From Pseudohalioglobus sediminis (GTDB lineage: Bacteria > Pseudomonadota > Gammaproteobacteria > Pseudomonadales > Halieaceae), in assembly GCF_008370495.1 (NCBI RefSeq), contig NZ_VTUX01000001.1, positions 682,001 through 746,000 on the forward strand: a DNA stretch of 64,000 bases, read 5' to 3'. The notes beneath the pieces are model-generated. The model worked only from the letters and a program-made list of their open reading frames with translations, was not told the origin of the DNA and did no database searches. Position 1 is the first letter of the stretch, and the number at the start of each line of letters is the position of its first letter. Shown in pieces: positions 8,844-18,289 of the stretch. The translations under genes and the position numbers were made by a program.

Positions 8844-10373
8844 ATGAGCCTTCGCCGTCGATTAACGCTGTCGCTGGTCACCATCCTGATCCTGTTCTCG
8901 ATCAACGTGGGCACCCATTTCTGGGGCAGCTTCGCTCGTAACGAAAGTATGGAGGCCTACCGCAACTCGGTGACAGCCGCCCAGCTGTCCACCGAGGTAG
9001 AGCAACTGCTGAACGACAAGCGGCAAACCATCCTGGTGCTGGATACCATCAGGGACAACACCGACGATGAACTGGACGAGGGCGAACTGCTGCAGGCCCG
9101 GGAGCAGCTCGAGGCCATTCGCCAACGCATACGCCAGTTGGGTCGCGTCAGCCACGATGTGACACGCCTGCATTACGATCGCCTGCAGGAAAGCAGCAAC
9201 ACATTGCTCGACCAGTGGATGGCGTTTTATGAAAACTACAACAACCCGGAATTCGGTTCCGAAGTCAATGACCCGGTCCCCTACCTGCAGACCAGCGAAC
9301 ACCTGAAGGAACTGGAGCAGCGCCAGGCCTTCATTTCTGTACAGCGTGCCAACATCATCGACCGCACCATCGCTCTGACCGACCGCATCACGGTTATCGG
9401 TTTTATCGCCTCAATCTTCCTCACCGCCATCCTCGGGTTTTTCCTGGTCCGCTACACCAACCGCTCATTGAAGCACCTCAAGCGAGGCACAGAACGCATC
9501 GGTAGCGGTGACCTCAATTACCGCATAGACAACATCGATGACAGCGGCGAACTGGGCGACCTGGCCAACGCCTTCAATGAAATGTCAGAGAAGCTGCGCA
9601 ATGCCATGTATGACGTCAGCAAGGCGCGCGACTCGGCAGACGAGGCCAATGCCGCCAAAAGCATTTTCCTGGCCAATGTTTCCCACGAACTGCGCACACC
9701 CCTGAACGCCATCATCGGCTATTCGGAAATGCTGCACGATGAGCTTTCAGACGAGAATGCGCTGGACCGCCAGCAATTCCAGCAGGATCTGGAGAAAATC
9801 ATCCGCTCCGGACGCCAGTTGCTGACCCTGATAAACGATATTCTGGACCTGTCCAAGATTGAAACCGGCAAGATGATGCTCTACTGCGAAACCTTCCAGC
9901 CGGGTGACCTGCTGGAACAGGCCTGCGATGCCATCCGGCCGCAGCTGCGCGAGCGCAACAACACGCTGCATCGCCCCGATACGGGTGAACTGCCAACCCT
10001 TTACAACGACGCCACCAAGTTTCGGCAGATTTTCACCAACCTGCTCAGCAACGCCTGCAAGTTTACCGAGAATGGCCAGATCACCGTTACCGCGAGGGAG
10101 CCTGCAGAGCATCCCGGGTGGGTAGAAGTGTCAGTCCGGGATACCGGAATCGGCATGAACGAGGAGCAACAGCAGCTGGTATTCGAAGCCTTTGTCCAGG
10201 CCGACTCTTCCACCAGTGCCAATTACGGTGGCACTGGCCTGGGGCTGTCGATCTGCCGTGACTATTGCGAACTGATGGGGGGCAACATACAGGTGGAAAG
10301 TGCCCCGGGAGAGGGCTCGAAGTTTACTGTGCTGCTCCCGTCTGACCCAGAGTTAGCTCTCGAAGCCGCTTGA
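8844..10373 (+). CDS. Membrane histidine kinase (HAMP, HisKA, HATPase)
   Basis: Sensor kinase of 509 residues at the inner membrane. TM1 is at about 10-30 and TM2 at about 182-204, with a mostly helical periplasmic region of 150 residues between. HAMP spans about 205-257. The HisKA domain holds phosphoacceptor H281 in VSHELRTPLNAIIGYSEML. The ATPase domain has the N box (NLLSNACKFTENG), G1 (DTGIGM) and G2 (GTGLGLSI) boxes. It has no receiver of its own, so the two receivers just upstream are natural partners. Its last 50 bases overlap, tail to tail, the lipoprotein gene on the other strand. The ligand is unknown. Confidence 0.93.
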   Translation: MSLRRRLTLSLVTILILFSINVGTHFWGSFARNESMEAYRNSVTAAQLSTEVEQLLNDKRQTILVLDTIRDNTDDELDEGELLQAREQLEAIRQRIRQLGRVSHDVTRLHYDRLQESSNTLLDQWMAFYENYNNPEFGSEVNDPVPYLQTSEHLKELEQRQAFISVQRANIIDRTIALTDRITVIGFIASIFLTAILGFFLVRYTNRSLKHLKRGTERIGSGDLNYRIDNIDDSGELGDLANAFNEMSEKLRNAMYDVSKARDSADEANAAKSIFLANVSHELRTPLNAIIGYSEMLHDELSDENALDRQQFQQDLEKIIRSGRQLLTLINDILDLSKIETGKMMLYCETFQPGDLLEQACDAIRPQLRERNNTLHRPDTGELPTLYNDATKFRQIFTNLLSNACKFTENGQITVTAREPAEHPGWVEVSVRDTGIGMNEEQQQLVFEAFVQADSSTSANYGGTGLGLSICRDYCELMGGNIQVESAPGEGSKFTVLLPSDPELALEAA

Positions 10374-10926
10374 TGGCTTCCTCGCGTTTTTGCAGGTCTT
10401 CCTTTAACGCCTCGTTGCTTTCCCGCAACTCACGCACCCGGCGCGACATGACCAGGAAGCCGTCCAGCGACTGACGGGCGAGCAGGGTCTGCTGATGCAG
10501 CGCCATGGCGCGCCAATCCTGTTCGTTCAGGTCACGGAAGCGCTTGCGCGCCTCCTTGGGGTCGTAGATCGGGCTCTCGGGCAGGGTCAGCATCAGGGCA
10601 AGCGCGATATCCGCCTCCCAGTCTGCCACGGCAGAGGACTCCAGCCGACGATAGCGCTCGAAATAGGATTGCGCTTCCGCGTAATCGGCAACGGCCAGTG
10701 CCGCATACCCTTTCTCCAGAAAGGTGTAATCTGCCTCGCTGCCGTCCTCGCCCACTGCATCGCAGACACAGTCGGTCTCTGCGGGCAGGTTGAGGGTAAT
10801 TTCAGGGGCTGCTTCCACGGGCTGCTGTTCCTGCTCGGGCGCCGGCTCTACCGGGGCCTGGGCACAACCCTGCACGATAACCAGGGCAATCGCCATTCCT
10901 AGTCGCGTCAAATCACTGGTGCGCAA
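10324..10926 (-). CDS. Putative lipoprotein, QseG/YfhG-like in layout
   Basis: A 200-residue protein with an N-terminal lipoprotein signal (IVQGC, Cys21 as lipidation site), a Pro/Glu-rich linker, a middle region of helical TPR-like segments, and a C-terminal coiled coil (VRELRESNEALKEDLQKREE). This layout is like that of QseG, the lipoprotein that works with a two-component system in enterobacteria, but the likeness is general and the gene here is convergent with, not inside, the kinase operon. Its last 50 bases overlap the 3' end of the kinase gene. It lies upstream of lysS only in the sense of neighbourhood; a promoter in 10927-10994 would be separate. Confidence 0.7.
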   Translation of the reverse strand: MRTSDLTRLGMAIALVIVQGCAQAPVEPAPEQEQQPVEAAPEITLNLPAETDCVCDAVGEDGSEADYTFLEKGYAALAVADYAEAQSYFERYRRLESSAVADWEADIALALMLTLPESPIYDPKEARKRFRDLNEQDWRAMALHQQTLLARQSLDGFLVMSRRVRELRESNEALKEDLQKREEAIKRLRELTLGQTGAAQ

Positions 10927-10994
10927 GCGGTAGTCTCCATTCTCGGCTGGTTGGGAGTGTAGCCTATTCGCGTCGCGCTGAGCACCCTGAGATG

Positions 10995-12488
10995 CTACTC
11001 AGGTCGCATATGTGGGAACAAGAGCACATCCCGGATAGACGGGGAGTCGGTCAGGAACATGACCAGTCGGTCGATACCGATACCCTCGCCCACCGTGGGC
11101 GGCAATCCATACTCCAGGGCGCGGATATAGTCCGCGTCAAAGTGCATGGCCTCGTCGTCTCCCGCCTCCTTCTCGGCGACCTGTGCCAGGAAGCGCTCCG
11201 CCTGGTCTTCAGGGTCGTTGAGCTCGGAAAAACCGTTGGCGAGTTCGCGGCCGGCGACAAAGAACTCGAAGCGGTCGGTGACAAACGGGTCGTCGTCGTT
11301 GCGGCGTGACAACGGCGACACTTCCGTCGGATAACGGGTAATAAAGGTGGGCTGGTCCAGCCGATGCTCCACAGTCTTCTCGAAAATCTCGATCTGCACC
11401 TTGCCCAATCCCCAGCCCGGCTTGACCTCGATCCCCAGGCCCTCGGCGAGGGCCCGCGCAGCGGCATCGTCCGCCAGGTCGGAGGCAGAGACATCCGGGT
11501 TATATTGCAGTATCGCGTCGAACACGGAAAGACGGGCGAAGGGCTGCGAAAAGTCGTATTGCTCGCCCTGGTACTCAATCGTGGTACTGCCCAGCACCTC
11601 CAGGGCCAGCTTGCGCAGCATATCCTCGGTAAGGTCCATGGCGTCTTCATAGGCCGCGTAGGCCCAGTAGTATTCCAGCATGGTGAATTCGGGGTTGTGC
11701 CGGGTAGACAGCCCTTCGTTGCGGAAGCTGCGGTTGATTTCAAATACGCGCTCGAAACCTCCCACCGTAAGCCGTTTCAGGTACAGTTCCGGTGCGATGC
11801 GCAGATACATATCCTGGTCGAGGGCGTTGTGGTGCGTGACGAAAGGTCGCGCCGTGGCGCCGCCGGGTATCACCTGCATCATCGGGGTTTCCACTTCCAT
11901 GAATCCGCGCTCCATCATGTAGTCGCGAATAAAGGCGATGATCCTGGAGCGGGTGCGGAAAACCTCACGCGAGCGGGCATTGACGATAAGGTCCACATAG
12001 CGCTGGCGATAACGCATTTCCTGGTCCGCCAGGCCATGGTACTTGTCGGGCAGCGGGCGCAAGGCCTTGGTCAGCAGCCGCGCCTGTTCCATGTTGATAT
12101 AGAGGTCACCCTTGCCGGATTTCTGGATGCTGCCGCTGGCGCCAATAATGTCGCCGAGATCCCAGGACTTGATCTCATCCAGGGTCGCCTCGTCCAGGCC
12201 CTTGCGATCGATATACAGCTGTATCTGGTCCGTCCCGTCCTGAATCAACAGGAACGCCCCGCGATTACGCACCAGGCGGCCGGCCACGGCATAGTGCTTG
12301 TCCAGCGCCTCAAGCTCGGCCTTGGATGATTCGCCATACTCGCGTTGCAGCTGCCCGGCTTCGGCCGTGCGGCGAAAATCATTGGGAAAGGCATTGCGCT
12401 GTTGGCGAATTTCGTCCAGTTTGCCCCGGCGCTCCGCTATCAGCTTGTTCTCGTCCTGCTGCGCGGGTGCTTCCTGCTCTTTACTCAT
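10995..12488 (-). CDS. lysS: Lysyl-tRNA synthetase, class II
   Basis: Charges tRNA-Lys; cytosolic. The 497-residue protein has an N-terminal OB-fold anticodon-binding domain (about residues 60-150, [11 protein letters not shown]) and a class II catalytic core. Motif 1 (FMEVETPMM), motif 2 ([18 protein letters not shown]) and motif 3 ([13 protein letters not shown]) are all present. The ATG at 12488 gives [10 protein letters not shown], as in many homologues; an in-frame GTG three codons upstream is also possible. It follows prfB across a 102-base gap, the same order as in E. coli. Confidence 0.97.
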   Translation of the reverse strand: MSKEQEAPAQQDENKLIAERRGKLDEIRQQRNAFPNDFRRTAEAGQLQREYGESSKAELEALDKHYAVAGRLVRNRGAFLLIQDGTDQIQLYIDRKGLDEATLDEIKSWDLGDIIGASGSIQKSGKGDLYINMEQARLLTKALRPLPDKYHGLADQEMRYRQRYVDLIVNARSREVFRTRSRIIAFIRDYMMERGFMEVETPMMQVIPGGATARPFVTHHNALDQDMYLRIAPELYLKRLTVGGFERVFEINRSFRNEGLSTRHNPEFTMLEYYWAYAAYEDAMDLTEDMLRKLALEVLGSTTIEYQGEQYDFSQPFARLSVFDAILQYNPDVSASDLADDAAARALAEGLGIEVKPGWGLGKVQIEIFEKTVEHRLDQPTFITRYPTEVSPLSRRNDDDPFVTDRFEFFVAGRELANGFSELNDPEDQAERFLAQVAEKEAGDDEAMHFDADYIRALEYGLPPTVGEGIGIDRLVMFLTDSPSIRDVLLFPHMRPE

Positions 12489-12590
12489 ACGGATCACTTC
12501 TCATTGTCTGTGTACGGCCCCGGTTGCCAAAAGCTTCGGGGACATCAAAACGCCCTGCACCTACCCGCTGGACCCGGGTGTGGCTGAGGG

Positions 12591-13689
12591 CTACAGCCCG
12601 CTTTTCAGCGAAGCTTCTATAAACTGATTGATCGAACCGTCCAGCACGGCCTGGGTGTTACTGGTTTCCACGCCGGTGCGCAGGTCCTTCACCCGCGAGT
12701 CATCGAGCACATAGGAGCGGATCTGGCTACCCCAGCCAATGTCGGCCTTGCCGTCCTCCATTGCCTGCTTTTCCTCACTGCGTTTGAGCATCTCCATTTC
12801 ATAGAGCTTGGCACGCAGCAACTTCATGGCGTTGTCCTTGTTCTGGTGCTGGGAGCGCTCGGTCTGGCACTGCACGACGATGCCGGAGGGGTTATGGGTA
12901 AGCCGCACTGCCGAATCCGTCTTGTTGACGTGCTGGCCACCGGCACCCGAGGCGCGGTAGGTATCGACACGCAGGTCAGCAGGGTTGATCTCGATCTCGA
13001 TGTTGTCGTCGATTTCGGGGGCAACGAAGACCGAAGAAAACGAGGTGTGGCGGCGGTTCCCGGAATCGAACGGCGATTTGCGTACCAGGCGGTGCACGCC
13101 GGTTTCGGTGCGCAACCAGCCAAAAGCGTACTCACCCTCGAACTTGATGGTGGCGCTCTTGATGCCGGCCACGTCACCGGCCGACACTTCTATCAGTTCT
13201 GTCTTGAAGCCGTTGGCCTCACCCCAGCGCAGGTACATGCGCAACAGCATCTCGGCCCAGTCCTGGGCCTCGGTGCCACCGGAGCCAGCCTGGATATCGA
13301 GAAAGGCATTATTGGCGTCCATCTCACCGCTGAACATGCGCCGGAATTCCAGCTGCTCCAGCTGTTTTTCCAGGCTGGCGACATCGGCTTCTATCTCGGC
13401 AACCGTGTCCTCGTCATCCTCGGCCGCCGCCATTTCCAGCAGGTCGGACGCGTCACCGGCCCCGGCCTCCAGCGTCTCGATCGTATGCACAATCCCCTCG
13501 AGTGAAGAGCGCTCGCGGCCCAGTTCCTGGGCGCGCGCGGGATCATCCCAGACACTGGGCTCGGACAGCTCGAGCTCTACTTCTGCCAGCCTCTCCTTCC
13601 GATTGGCGAAGTCAAAGATACCCCCTCAGCACGTCGGTGCGCGCCTCGATATCTTTCAGTTTTTGCAGCAGGGGGTTGATCTCTAGCAT
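12591..13689 (-). CDS. prfB: Peptide chain release factor 2, expressed through a programmed +1 frameshift
   Basis: Recognises UGA and UAA and triggers peptide release. Translation starts at the ATG at 13689 and meets an in-frame TGA as codon 26 (13614-13612). Shifting +1 there joins the frame that runs to 12591 and gives 365 residues, the same as E. coli RF2. The stop-recognition tripeptide SPF (RKSPFDSGN) and the catalytic GGQ (GAGGQHVNK) are present. The larger downstream frame alone lacks the normal N-terminus, so this should be one coding sequence with ribosomal slippage, not a pseudogene. It is upstream of lysS in the same direction. Confidence 0.97.
13611..13626 (-). promoter_or_regulatory. 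RF2 autoregulatory frameshift site
   Basis: On the minus strand the sequence AGGGGGTATCTTTGAC is seen, with a Shine-Dalgarno-like AGGGGG three bases before the slippery CTT and then TGA-C. This is the classical RF2 site: when RF2 is scarce the ribosome slips +1 at CTT and reads GAC, making more RF2. Confidence 0.95.
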
Positions 13690-13774
13690 TGTCTGGCCCG
13701 GTTCGGTCAAAAAAGGCCGGGCATTTTACCGTAGGCGTCGTCCCGGGCCTAGCCCGAATATTGGCTGCGGGGCG

Positions 13775-14578
13775 CTAGGACAGGTAACTGCACCAATCAC
13801 TCCAGCTGCCGGCGTACAGACAGGCATCGTCACGGCCCAGCAGAGCCAGGGCGAAAAGGTTGACGCAGGCGGTCACCCCGGAGCCGCAATACACCACCAG
13901 ATCGTCGGCATCCAGGCTTGCACCCCATAAACGACGCAGCGCCTGTTCATCGCGGACAAAGCCATTGTCATCGGTCACTGCCTGCCAGGGGTGATTGATA
14001 GCGCCCGGTATGTGCCCCGCCACCGGGTCGATCGGCTCCTCCAGGCCGGCATAGCGCACAGCCTCACGGGAATCCACCAGTAAGGCGCCAGCGGCCTGTC
14101 GATCCCGCACGGCGTCAATGTCACAGCATGCGGTATAGGCTGCCGGTGCCCAGTCGGTGCTGCGCGCTGGCGGCGATTCGGTCTGCAGCGGGCCACCCAT
14201 GGTCTCCCAGGCCTGAAAACCGCCATCGAGCAGGCGCGGCGGCCGGCAACCCAGGCTGCGCATCAGCCACCACAGGCGAGCGGCAAAGGCAAAACGTGAT
14301 GCGTCGTAGGCGACCACCTCGGTCTCCGGCCCGATGCCGCAGCGAGCAAGGGTCAACTGCAACGCCGCGGCGTCGGGCAGCGGGTGGCGCCCGCCGTGGG
14401 CGCCGGGCGGGCCCGACAGGTCGTGATCGAGATCGAGATACTGCGCGCCCGGTATGTGCCCCGCCGCATAGAGGCGGCGGCCCTCGGCGGGGTCCGCCAG
14501 TGAAAACCGGCAGTCAACAATAACCGGCGGCACACCCGCGGCGAGCGCCTCAGCACTTATCAGCATGTCCTCGCGCAC
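13775..14578 (-). CDS. sseA: 3-mercaptopyruvate sulfurtransferase (two rhodanese domains)
   Basis: Transfers sulfur from 3-mercaptopyruvate to thiol or cyanide acceptors. The 267-residue protein has an inactive N-terminal rhodanese domain and an active C-terminal one with Cys231 in CGSGVTAC. The CGSGVTA loop is the hallmark of mercaptopyruvate sulfurtransferases, while thiosulfate enzymes usually have CRKGVT. The CH2-type segments AGHIPGAQYLDLD and AGHIPGAINHPW appear in both halves. ATGs at 14578 and 14566 are both possible starts. It is divergent from the DUF2244 gene and upstream of prfB, with an 85-base spacer. Confidence 0.9.
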   Translation of the reverse strand: MREDMLISAEALAAGVPPVIVDCRFSLADPAEGRRLYAAGHIPGAQYLDLDHDLSGPPGAHGGRHPLPDAAALQLTLARCGIGPETEVVAYDASRFAFAARLWWLMRSLGCRPPRLLDGGFQAWETMGGPLQTESPPARSTDWAPAAYTACCDIDAVRDRQAAGALLVDSREAVRYAGLEEPIDPVAGHIPGAINHPWQAVTDDNGFVRDEQALRRLWGASLDADDLVVYCGSGVTACVNLFALALLGRDDACLYAGSWSDWCSYLS

Positions 14579-14668
14579 CCTTCGTTCTCCATTACCGCGG
14601 CCAGCAGATACGATAGTAGGCTAGCCGCGTAAATTTCACTAGACTAGCCCCATCAGGGAGAACACACC

Positions 14669-15172
14669 GTGGTTACCAGCACACGCTCAGCAGGCAGGTT
14701 GATGATCGTCGCCCGACCCAACCAGTCGGCCTCATGGCGCAGTAACCTGTATGTCCTGCTGGCGATATCGGTACCTTCGCTTGGCGCCGCCATCGGTTTC
14801 ACCGCCATGGGGGCATGGCCCATACTCCCGTTTGCCGGCCTCGAGTTGCTGGCTCTGGCTGCCGCCCTGTACTACGTAAACTGGAAGCTGCAGTATCGCC
14901 ACGTGATTACGCTGAGCGAAGACAGCATCCGTATCGACAAGGGGCACTACCATCCCCGGCAGAGCTGGCAGTTTCGCCGCCAGGTCACCGGGCTGTCTGT
15001 TATTCCCGAAAAACACCCCTGGGAGAGTCCCGCCCTGACGGTTCACGACCGGCAACAACGCGTCAGCGTGGGTGAATTCCTGAATCGCGATGATGCCCTG
15101 GCCCTGTTGGAATTACTGCGCAAGGAAATCCGTGTGGACAGCTACAGCGCCACCGGTGACAGGCACTTCTAG
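14669..15172 (+). CDS. DUF2244-type membrane protein
   Basis: A 167-residue protein with two adjacent membrane helices (about residues 27-70, NLYVLLAISVPSLGAAIGF and ILPFAGLELLALAAALYYV) and a small soluble C-terminal domain (VITLSEDSIRIDKG, RRQVTGLSVIPEKHPWES). This layout fits the DUF2244 family, whose function is not known. The start is GTG at 14669; a later ATG at residue 12 (RLMIVARPNQS) is also possible. The downstream crotonase gene is convergent, so this is probably a single-gene unit. Confidence 0.75.
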   Translation: MVTSTRSAGRLMIVARPNQSASWRSNLYVLLAISVPSLGAAIGFTAMGAWPILPFAGLELLALAAALYYVNWKLQYRHVITLSEDSIRIDKGHYHPRQSWQFRRQVTGLSVIPEKHPWESPALTVHDRQQRVSVGEFLNRDDALALLELLRKEIRVDSYSATGDRHF

Positions 15173-15192
15173 TGCCTGCCGGCTTCCGCCTC

Positions 15193-15969
15193 TCAATCGA
15201 TATCCCCAAAGTCACCGTGACGTCCCTTGCCACTGGCAAACCGCGCAGCCCCGCGCACCGTTTCCCTGGAATCAATCACCTGCATGCCGCGCCTGAATTC
15301 ATTAGCCATCGCGGCAGGGAAATCCAGGTCCCACTGCTCGTAAGCGCTCATGCGATCTGAGCGCAGGCAGTTTTGCGGAAAGCTCGCCAGTTGTTCGGCC
15401 AGCGCCAGGGCATGCTCCAGCGCGCTGCCATCCGCCACCACGCGATTGGCCAGCCCCATAGCCTGGGCCTCCGGCGCGGACACAGGCCTGCCGGTCAGAA
15501 TCAGGTCCAGCGCGCGACTGTGACCAATCAGGCGCGGCAGTCTCACGGTACCACCATCTATTAATGGCACCCCCCAGCGCCGGCAGAACACCCCCATCAC
15601 CGCGCTTTCCTCCACGACCCTGAGGTCACACCACAGGGCCAGTTCGAGACCGCCGGCCACGGCGTGACCGGATATCGCCGCCACCACCGGCTTAGACAGC
15701 AGCATCCGCGATGGACCCATGGGCCCGTCACCGCTCGCCTCCAAAGGGTTGGAGCCGGACTCTGCCGCCACCGCTTTCAGGTCAGCGCCTGCGCAGAAAG
15801 TGCCATGAGCACCATGAAACACCGCCACTTCGCTGCTGTCGTCGGCATCAAATTCCCGGAAAGCCGCCGCCAGCGCTGCGGCAGTGGCCCCATCTACCGC
15901 ATTGCGCACCTCGCGCCTGTCCAGGGTGACAACCGTGATCGTGCCATGCCTGGTGCTGGTTACCGTCAT
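15193..15969 (-). CDS. Enoyl-CoA hydratase/isomerase family protein (crotonase)
   Basis: A 258-residue crotonase-fold protein acting on an acyl-CoA. The oxyanion-hole segments are visible (GAHGTFCAGADLKAV and SGHAVAGGLELAL). Glu109 aligns with the first catalytic Glu of enoyl-CoA hydratase. The second catalytic Glu, normally in the P-E-I segment, appears to be Cys129 here (VMGVFCRRWGVPL), so ordinary hydration of crotonyl-CoA is doubtful; isomerase or other crotonase chemistry is as likely. It is convergent with the DUF2244 gene. The alignment was by eye. Confidence 0.85.
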   Translation of the reverse strand: MTVTSTRHGTITVVTLDRREVRNAVDGATAAALAAAFREFDADDSSEVAVFHGAHGTFCAGADLKAVAAESGSNPLEASGDGPMGPSRMLLSKPVVAAISGHAVAGGLELALWCDLRVVEESAVMGVFCRRWGVPLIDGGTVRLPRLIGHSRALDLILTGRPVSAPEAQAMGLANRVVADGSALEHALALAEQLASFPQNCLRSDRMSAYEQWDLDFPAAMANEFRRGMQVIDSRETVRGAARFASGKGRHGDFGDID

Positions 15970-16187
15970 ATATTGCGCTCCTCGTTACTGTGGCAAACGT
16001 AAAACCCGCCAGTGGCCGGGTGATGGTGCATGGCCGGGCCGCTACTGCCGCCCCCCCTGCCGTCAATGCTTATTGCCAGGGTATCGGGTAGAATCGTAGG
16101 CATCCGTAACCAGCGCTGCACCGCGCAAGCCTCATGCGCCGTTTTTGTTTACTGCATTCAGCAGCCCACCAGCACACAGAGTAGAAC

Positions 16188-17513
16188 ATGACCCATTCCG
16201 ACAAAAAGACGATCGGCTTTGTCAGTCTAGGCTGTCCCAAGGCCCTGGTCGACTCCGAGCGTATTCTCACCCAGCTGAAAATCGACGGTTACGATATCGT
16301 ACCCAGCTATGAAGATGCCGAGCTGGTGGTCGTCAACACCTGTGGCTTTATCGACAGCGCCAAACAGGAATCGCTGGACGCAATCAGCGAGGCGATCAGT
16401 GAAAACGGCAAGGTGATCGTTACCGGCTGCATGGGCAAGGGCGAGGACGCCAGGAGAATCCAGGAACTGCACCCCAAAGTGCTCAGCGTCAGCGGCCCGG
16501 CCGCCTACGAGGAGGTAGTGGGCGCGGTGCATCAATACGTGCCGCCATCCACGCGGCATGATCCGTACACAGACCTGGTGCCGCCGCAGGGCGTCAAGCT
16601 GACGCCGCGACACTACGCCTACCTGAAGATTTCCGAGGGCTGCAACCACCGTTGCAGCTTCTGCATCATTCCCGATATGCGCGGTGACCTGGTCAGTCGC
16701 CCGGTGGGAGATGTCATGGACGAGGCGGAACGACTGGTGCGCGCCGGCGTTCGCGAACTGCTGGTGATCTCGCAGGACACCAGCGCCTACGGTGTCGACA
16801 CCAAATTTCGCACCGGCTTCTGGCAGGGGCGTCCGCTCAAAACGCGCATGCAGGAACTCTGCGAGGCGCTGGGCGAATTCGGCGTCTGGGTACGCCTGCA
16901 CTACGTCTACCCCTACCCCCACGTGGACAAGGTGATTCCGCTGATGGCCGAAGGCAGGATTCTGCCCTACCTGGATGTGCCACTGCAGCATGGTAGCCCT
17001 GAAGTCCTCAAACGCATGAAGCGGCCTGCGGCGGCCGAGAAGTCGCTGGAACGTATCGCGGCCTGGCGCAACATCTGCCCGGATATCACCCTGCGCAGCA
17101 CGTTTATCGTCGGCTTTCCCGGGGAGACCGACGCCGACTTTGAAATCCTGCTCGATTTCCTGCGCGAAGCCAGGCTCGACCGGGTCGGCTGCTTCCAGTA
17201 TTCACCCGTCGCTGGTGCCAGGGCCAATGCCCTGCCCGACCACGTCCCCGAGGAGCTCAAACAGGAACGCTGGGAGCGTTTCATGGCCATGCAACAGGAA
17301 ATCAGCGCCAGTAAACTGCGCGAGAAGATTGGCTCGACTATCGAGATCCTGATTGACGAGGTGGACGACCAGGGTGCCGTGGGGCGCTCGGCCGGTGACG
17401 CCCCGGAAATTGACGGCAGGGTATTCCTCGACGGTGCAACTGACCTGCAACCCGGCGACTTTGTCGAGGCCGAGGTCACGGCCGCGGACGAATACGACCT
17501 CTGGGCGGGCTGA
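16188..17513 (+). CDS. rimO: Ribosomal protein S12 methylthiotransferase
   Basis: Radical-SAM enzyme that adds a methylthio group to an Asp of ribosomal protein S12. It has 441 residues, the same as E. coli RimO. The N-terminal UPF0004 domain has three cluster cysteines (Cys16, Cys52, Cys81). The radical-SAM domain has CNHRCSFC (Cys152, Cys156, Cys159) and the C-terminal TRAM domain follows (about 375-441). The [12 protein letters not shown] start and the [13 protein letters not shown] segment are RimO-like rather than MiaB-like. The rsmE gene starts eight bases after it and the two are probably cotranscribed. Confidence 0.96.
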   Translation: MTHSDKKTIGFVSLGCPKALVDSERILTQLKIDGYDIVPSYEDAELVVVNTCGFIDSAKQESLDAISEAISENGKVIVTGCMGKGEDARRIQELHPKVLSVSGPAAYEEVVGAVHQYVPPSTRHDPYTDLVPPQGVKLTPRHYAYLKISEGCNHRCSFCIIPDMRGDLVSRPVGDVMDEAERLVRAGVRELLVISQDTSAYGVDTKFRTGFWQGRPLKTRMQELCEALGEFGVWVRLHYVYPYPHVDKVIPLMAEGRILPYLDVPLQHGSPEVLKRMKRPAAAEKSLERIAAWRNICPDITLRSTFIVGFPGETDADFEILLDFLREARLDRVGCFQYSPVAGARANALPDHVPEELKQERWERFMAMQQEISASKLREKIGSTIEILIDEVDDQGAVGRSAGDAPEIDGRVFLDGATDLQPGDFVEAEVTAADEYDLWAG

Positions 17514-17520
17514 GGCACAG

Positions 17521-18228
17521 GTGAACCTGCTGCTATTTACACCGGAGGAGCGGCGCCCGGACGGCACCGTTGCCGTTGGCGACCGCCGGCTGCAACACCT
17601 GCGCGAGGTACATGGCAAGAAACCCGGCGAACGCGTGCGCGCAGGCGAACTGGGCGGGCTGATGGGTGATGCGGAAATCGTCTCGCTCAGCGAGAACGAG
17701 GCCCTGCTGCGCCCTTCCCTGCACACCTCGCCACCGGGGAAACTCCCGCTGATACTGGTGGTGGCGCTGCCGCGCCCCAAGATGCTGCGCCGGGTCCTGC
17801 GCTCGGCCGCTGAGCAGGGCGTCGCGGAGATCCGCCTGCTACACAGCTACCGCGTGGAGAAGAGCTACTGGCAGACACCCGTGCTGAAAGAGGCCACCAT
17901 TCGTGAATACCTGCTCCAGGGCCTGCAGCAATCCCGTGACACCATTTTGCCCAGGGTGTCCTGCGAGCGCCGCTTCAAGCCCTTCGTGGAGGATACCCTG
18001 CCGGGGCTCACCCGGGGCCGGCGCGCGTTGCTGGCGCACCCCGGTGACCACCCTCCCTGCCCGCGCGGCATCGCTGCGCCCACCGTGCTGGTAATCGGCC
18101 CGGAGGGTGGTTTCATTCCCTATGAGGTGGAGAAACTGCAACAGGCCGGCTGCGAGACCGTCAGCCTGGGCCCGCGCATTTTGCGTGTGGAAACCGCGGT
18201 CACGGCACTGGTGGCAAGACTGTTCTAG
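17521..18228 (+). CDS. rsmE: 16S rRNA m3U1498 methyltransferase
   Basis: SPOUT-family enzyme that methylates U1498 of 16S rRNA with S-adenosylmethionine. The 235-residue protein has an N-terminal PUA-like domain (HLREVHGKKPGERVRAGE) and a C-terminal knot with the SAM-binding loop VLVIGPEGGF and LGPRILRVETAV. The start is GTG at 17521 with GAGG eight bases before it, shortly after the rimO stop; the frame is open further upstream inside rimO but that part is not family-like. It is convergent with the TonB receptor gene. Confidence 0.95.
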   Translation: MNLLLFTPEERRPDGTVAVGDRRLQHLREVHGKKPGERVRAGELGGLMGDAEIVSLSENEALLRPSLHTSPPGKLPLILVVALPRPKMLRRVLRSAAEQGVAEIRLLHSYRVEKSYWQTPVLKEATIREYLLQGLQQSRDTILPRVSCERRFKPFVEDTLPGLTRGRRALLAHPGDHPPCPRGIAAPTVLVIGPEGGFIPYEVEKLQQAGCETVSLGPRILRVETAVTALVARLF

Positions 18229-18250
18229 CCCCGCAGGCGCGGCGGACTCG

Positions 18251-18268
18251 GGGCGGCAAAAGCCGCCC
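18251..18268. terminator. Hairpin between convergent rsmE and TonB receptor genes
   Basis: A perfect 7-bp GC-rich stem (GGGCGGC / GCCGCCC) with a 4-base loop AAAA lies in the 61-base gap between two convergent genes. There is no U-run on either strand, so termination efficiency is uncertain. Confidence 0.4.
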
Positions 18269-18289
18269 GCAGGGCCCGCGTTGGCTTAC

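Noticed and set aside
13490-13689. prfB as a broken gene with a premature stop
   Set aside because: The stop is the in-frame TGA of the known RF2 frameshift site.
13696-13722. Inverted repeat GCCCGG / CCGGGC before prfB as a terminator of sseA
   Set aside because: The loop is 15 bases long with the T-run inside it, not after the stem.
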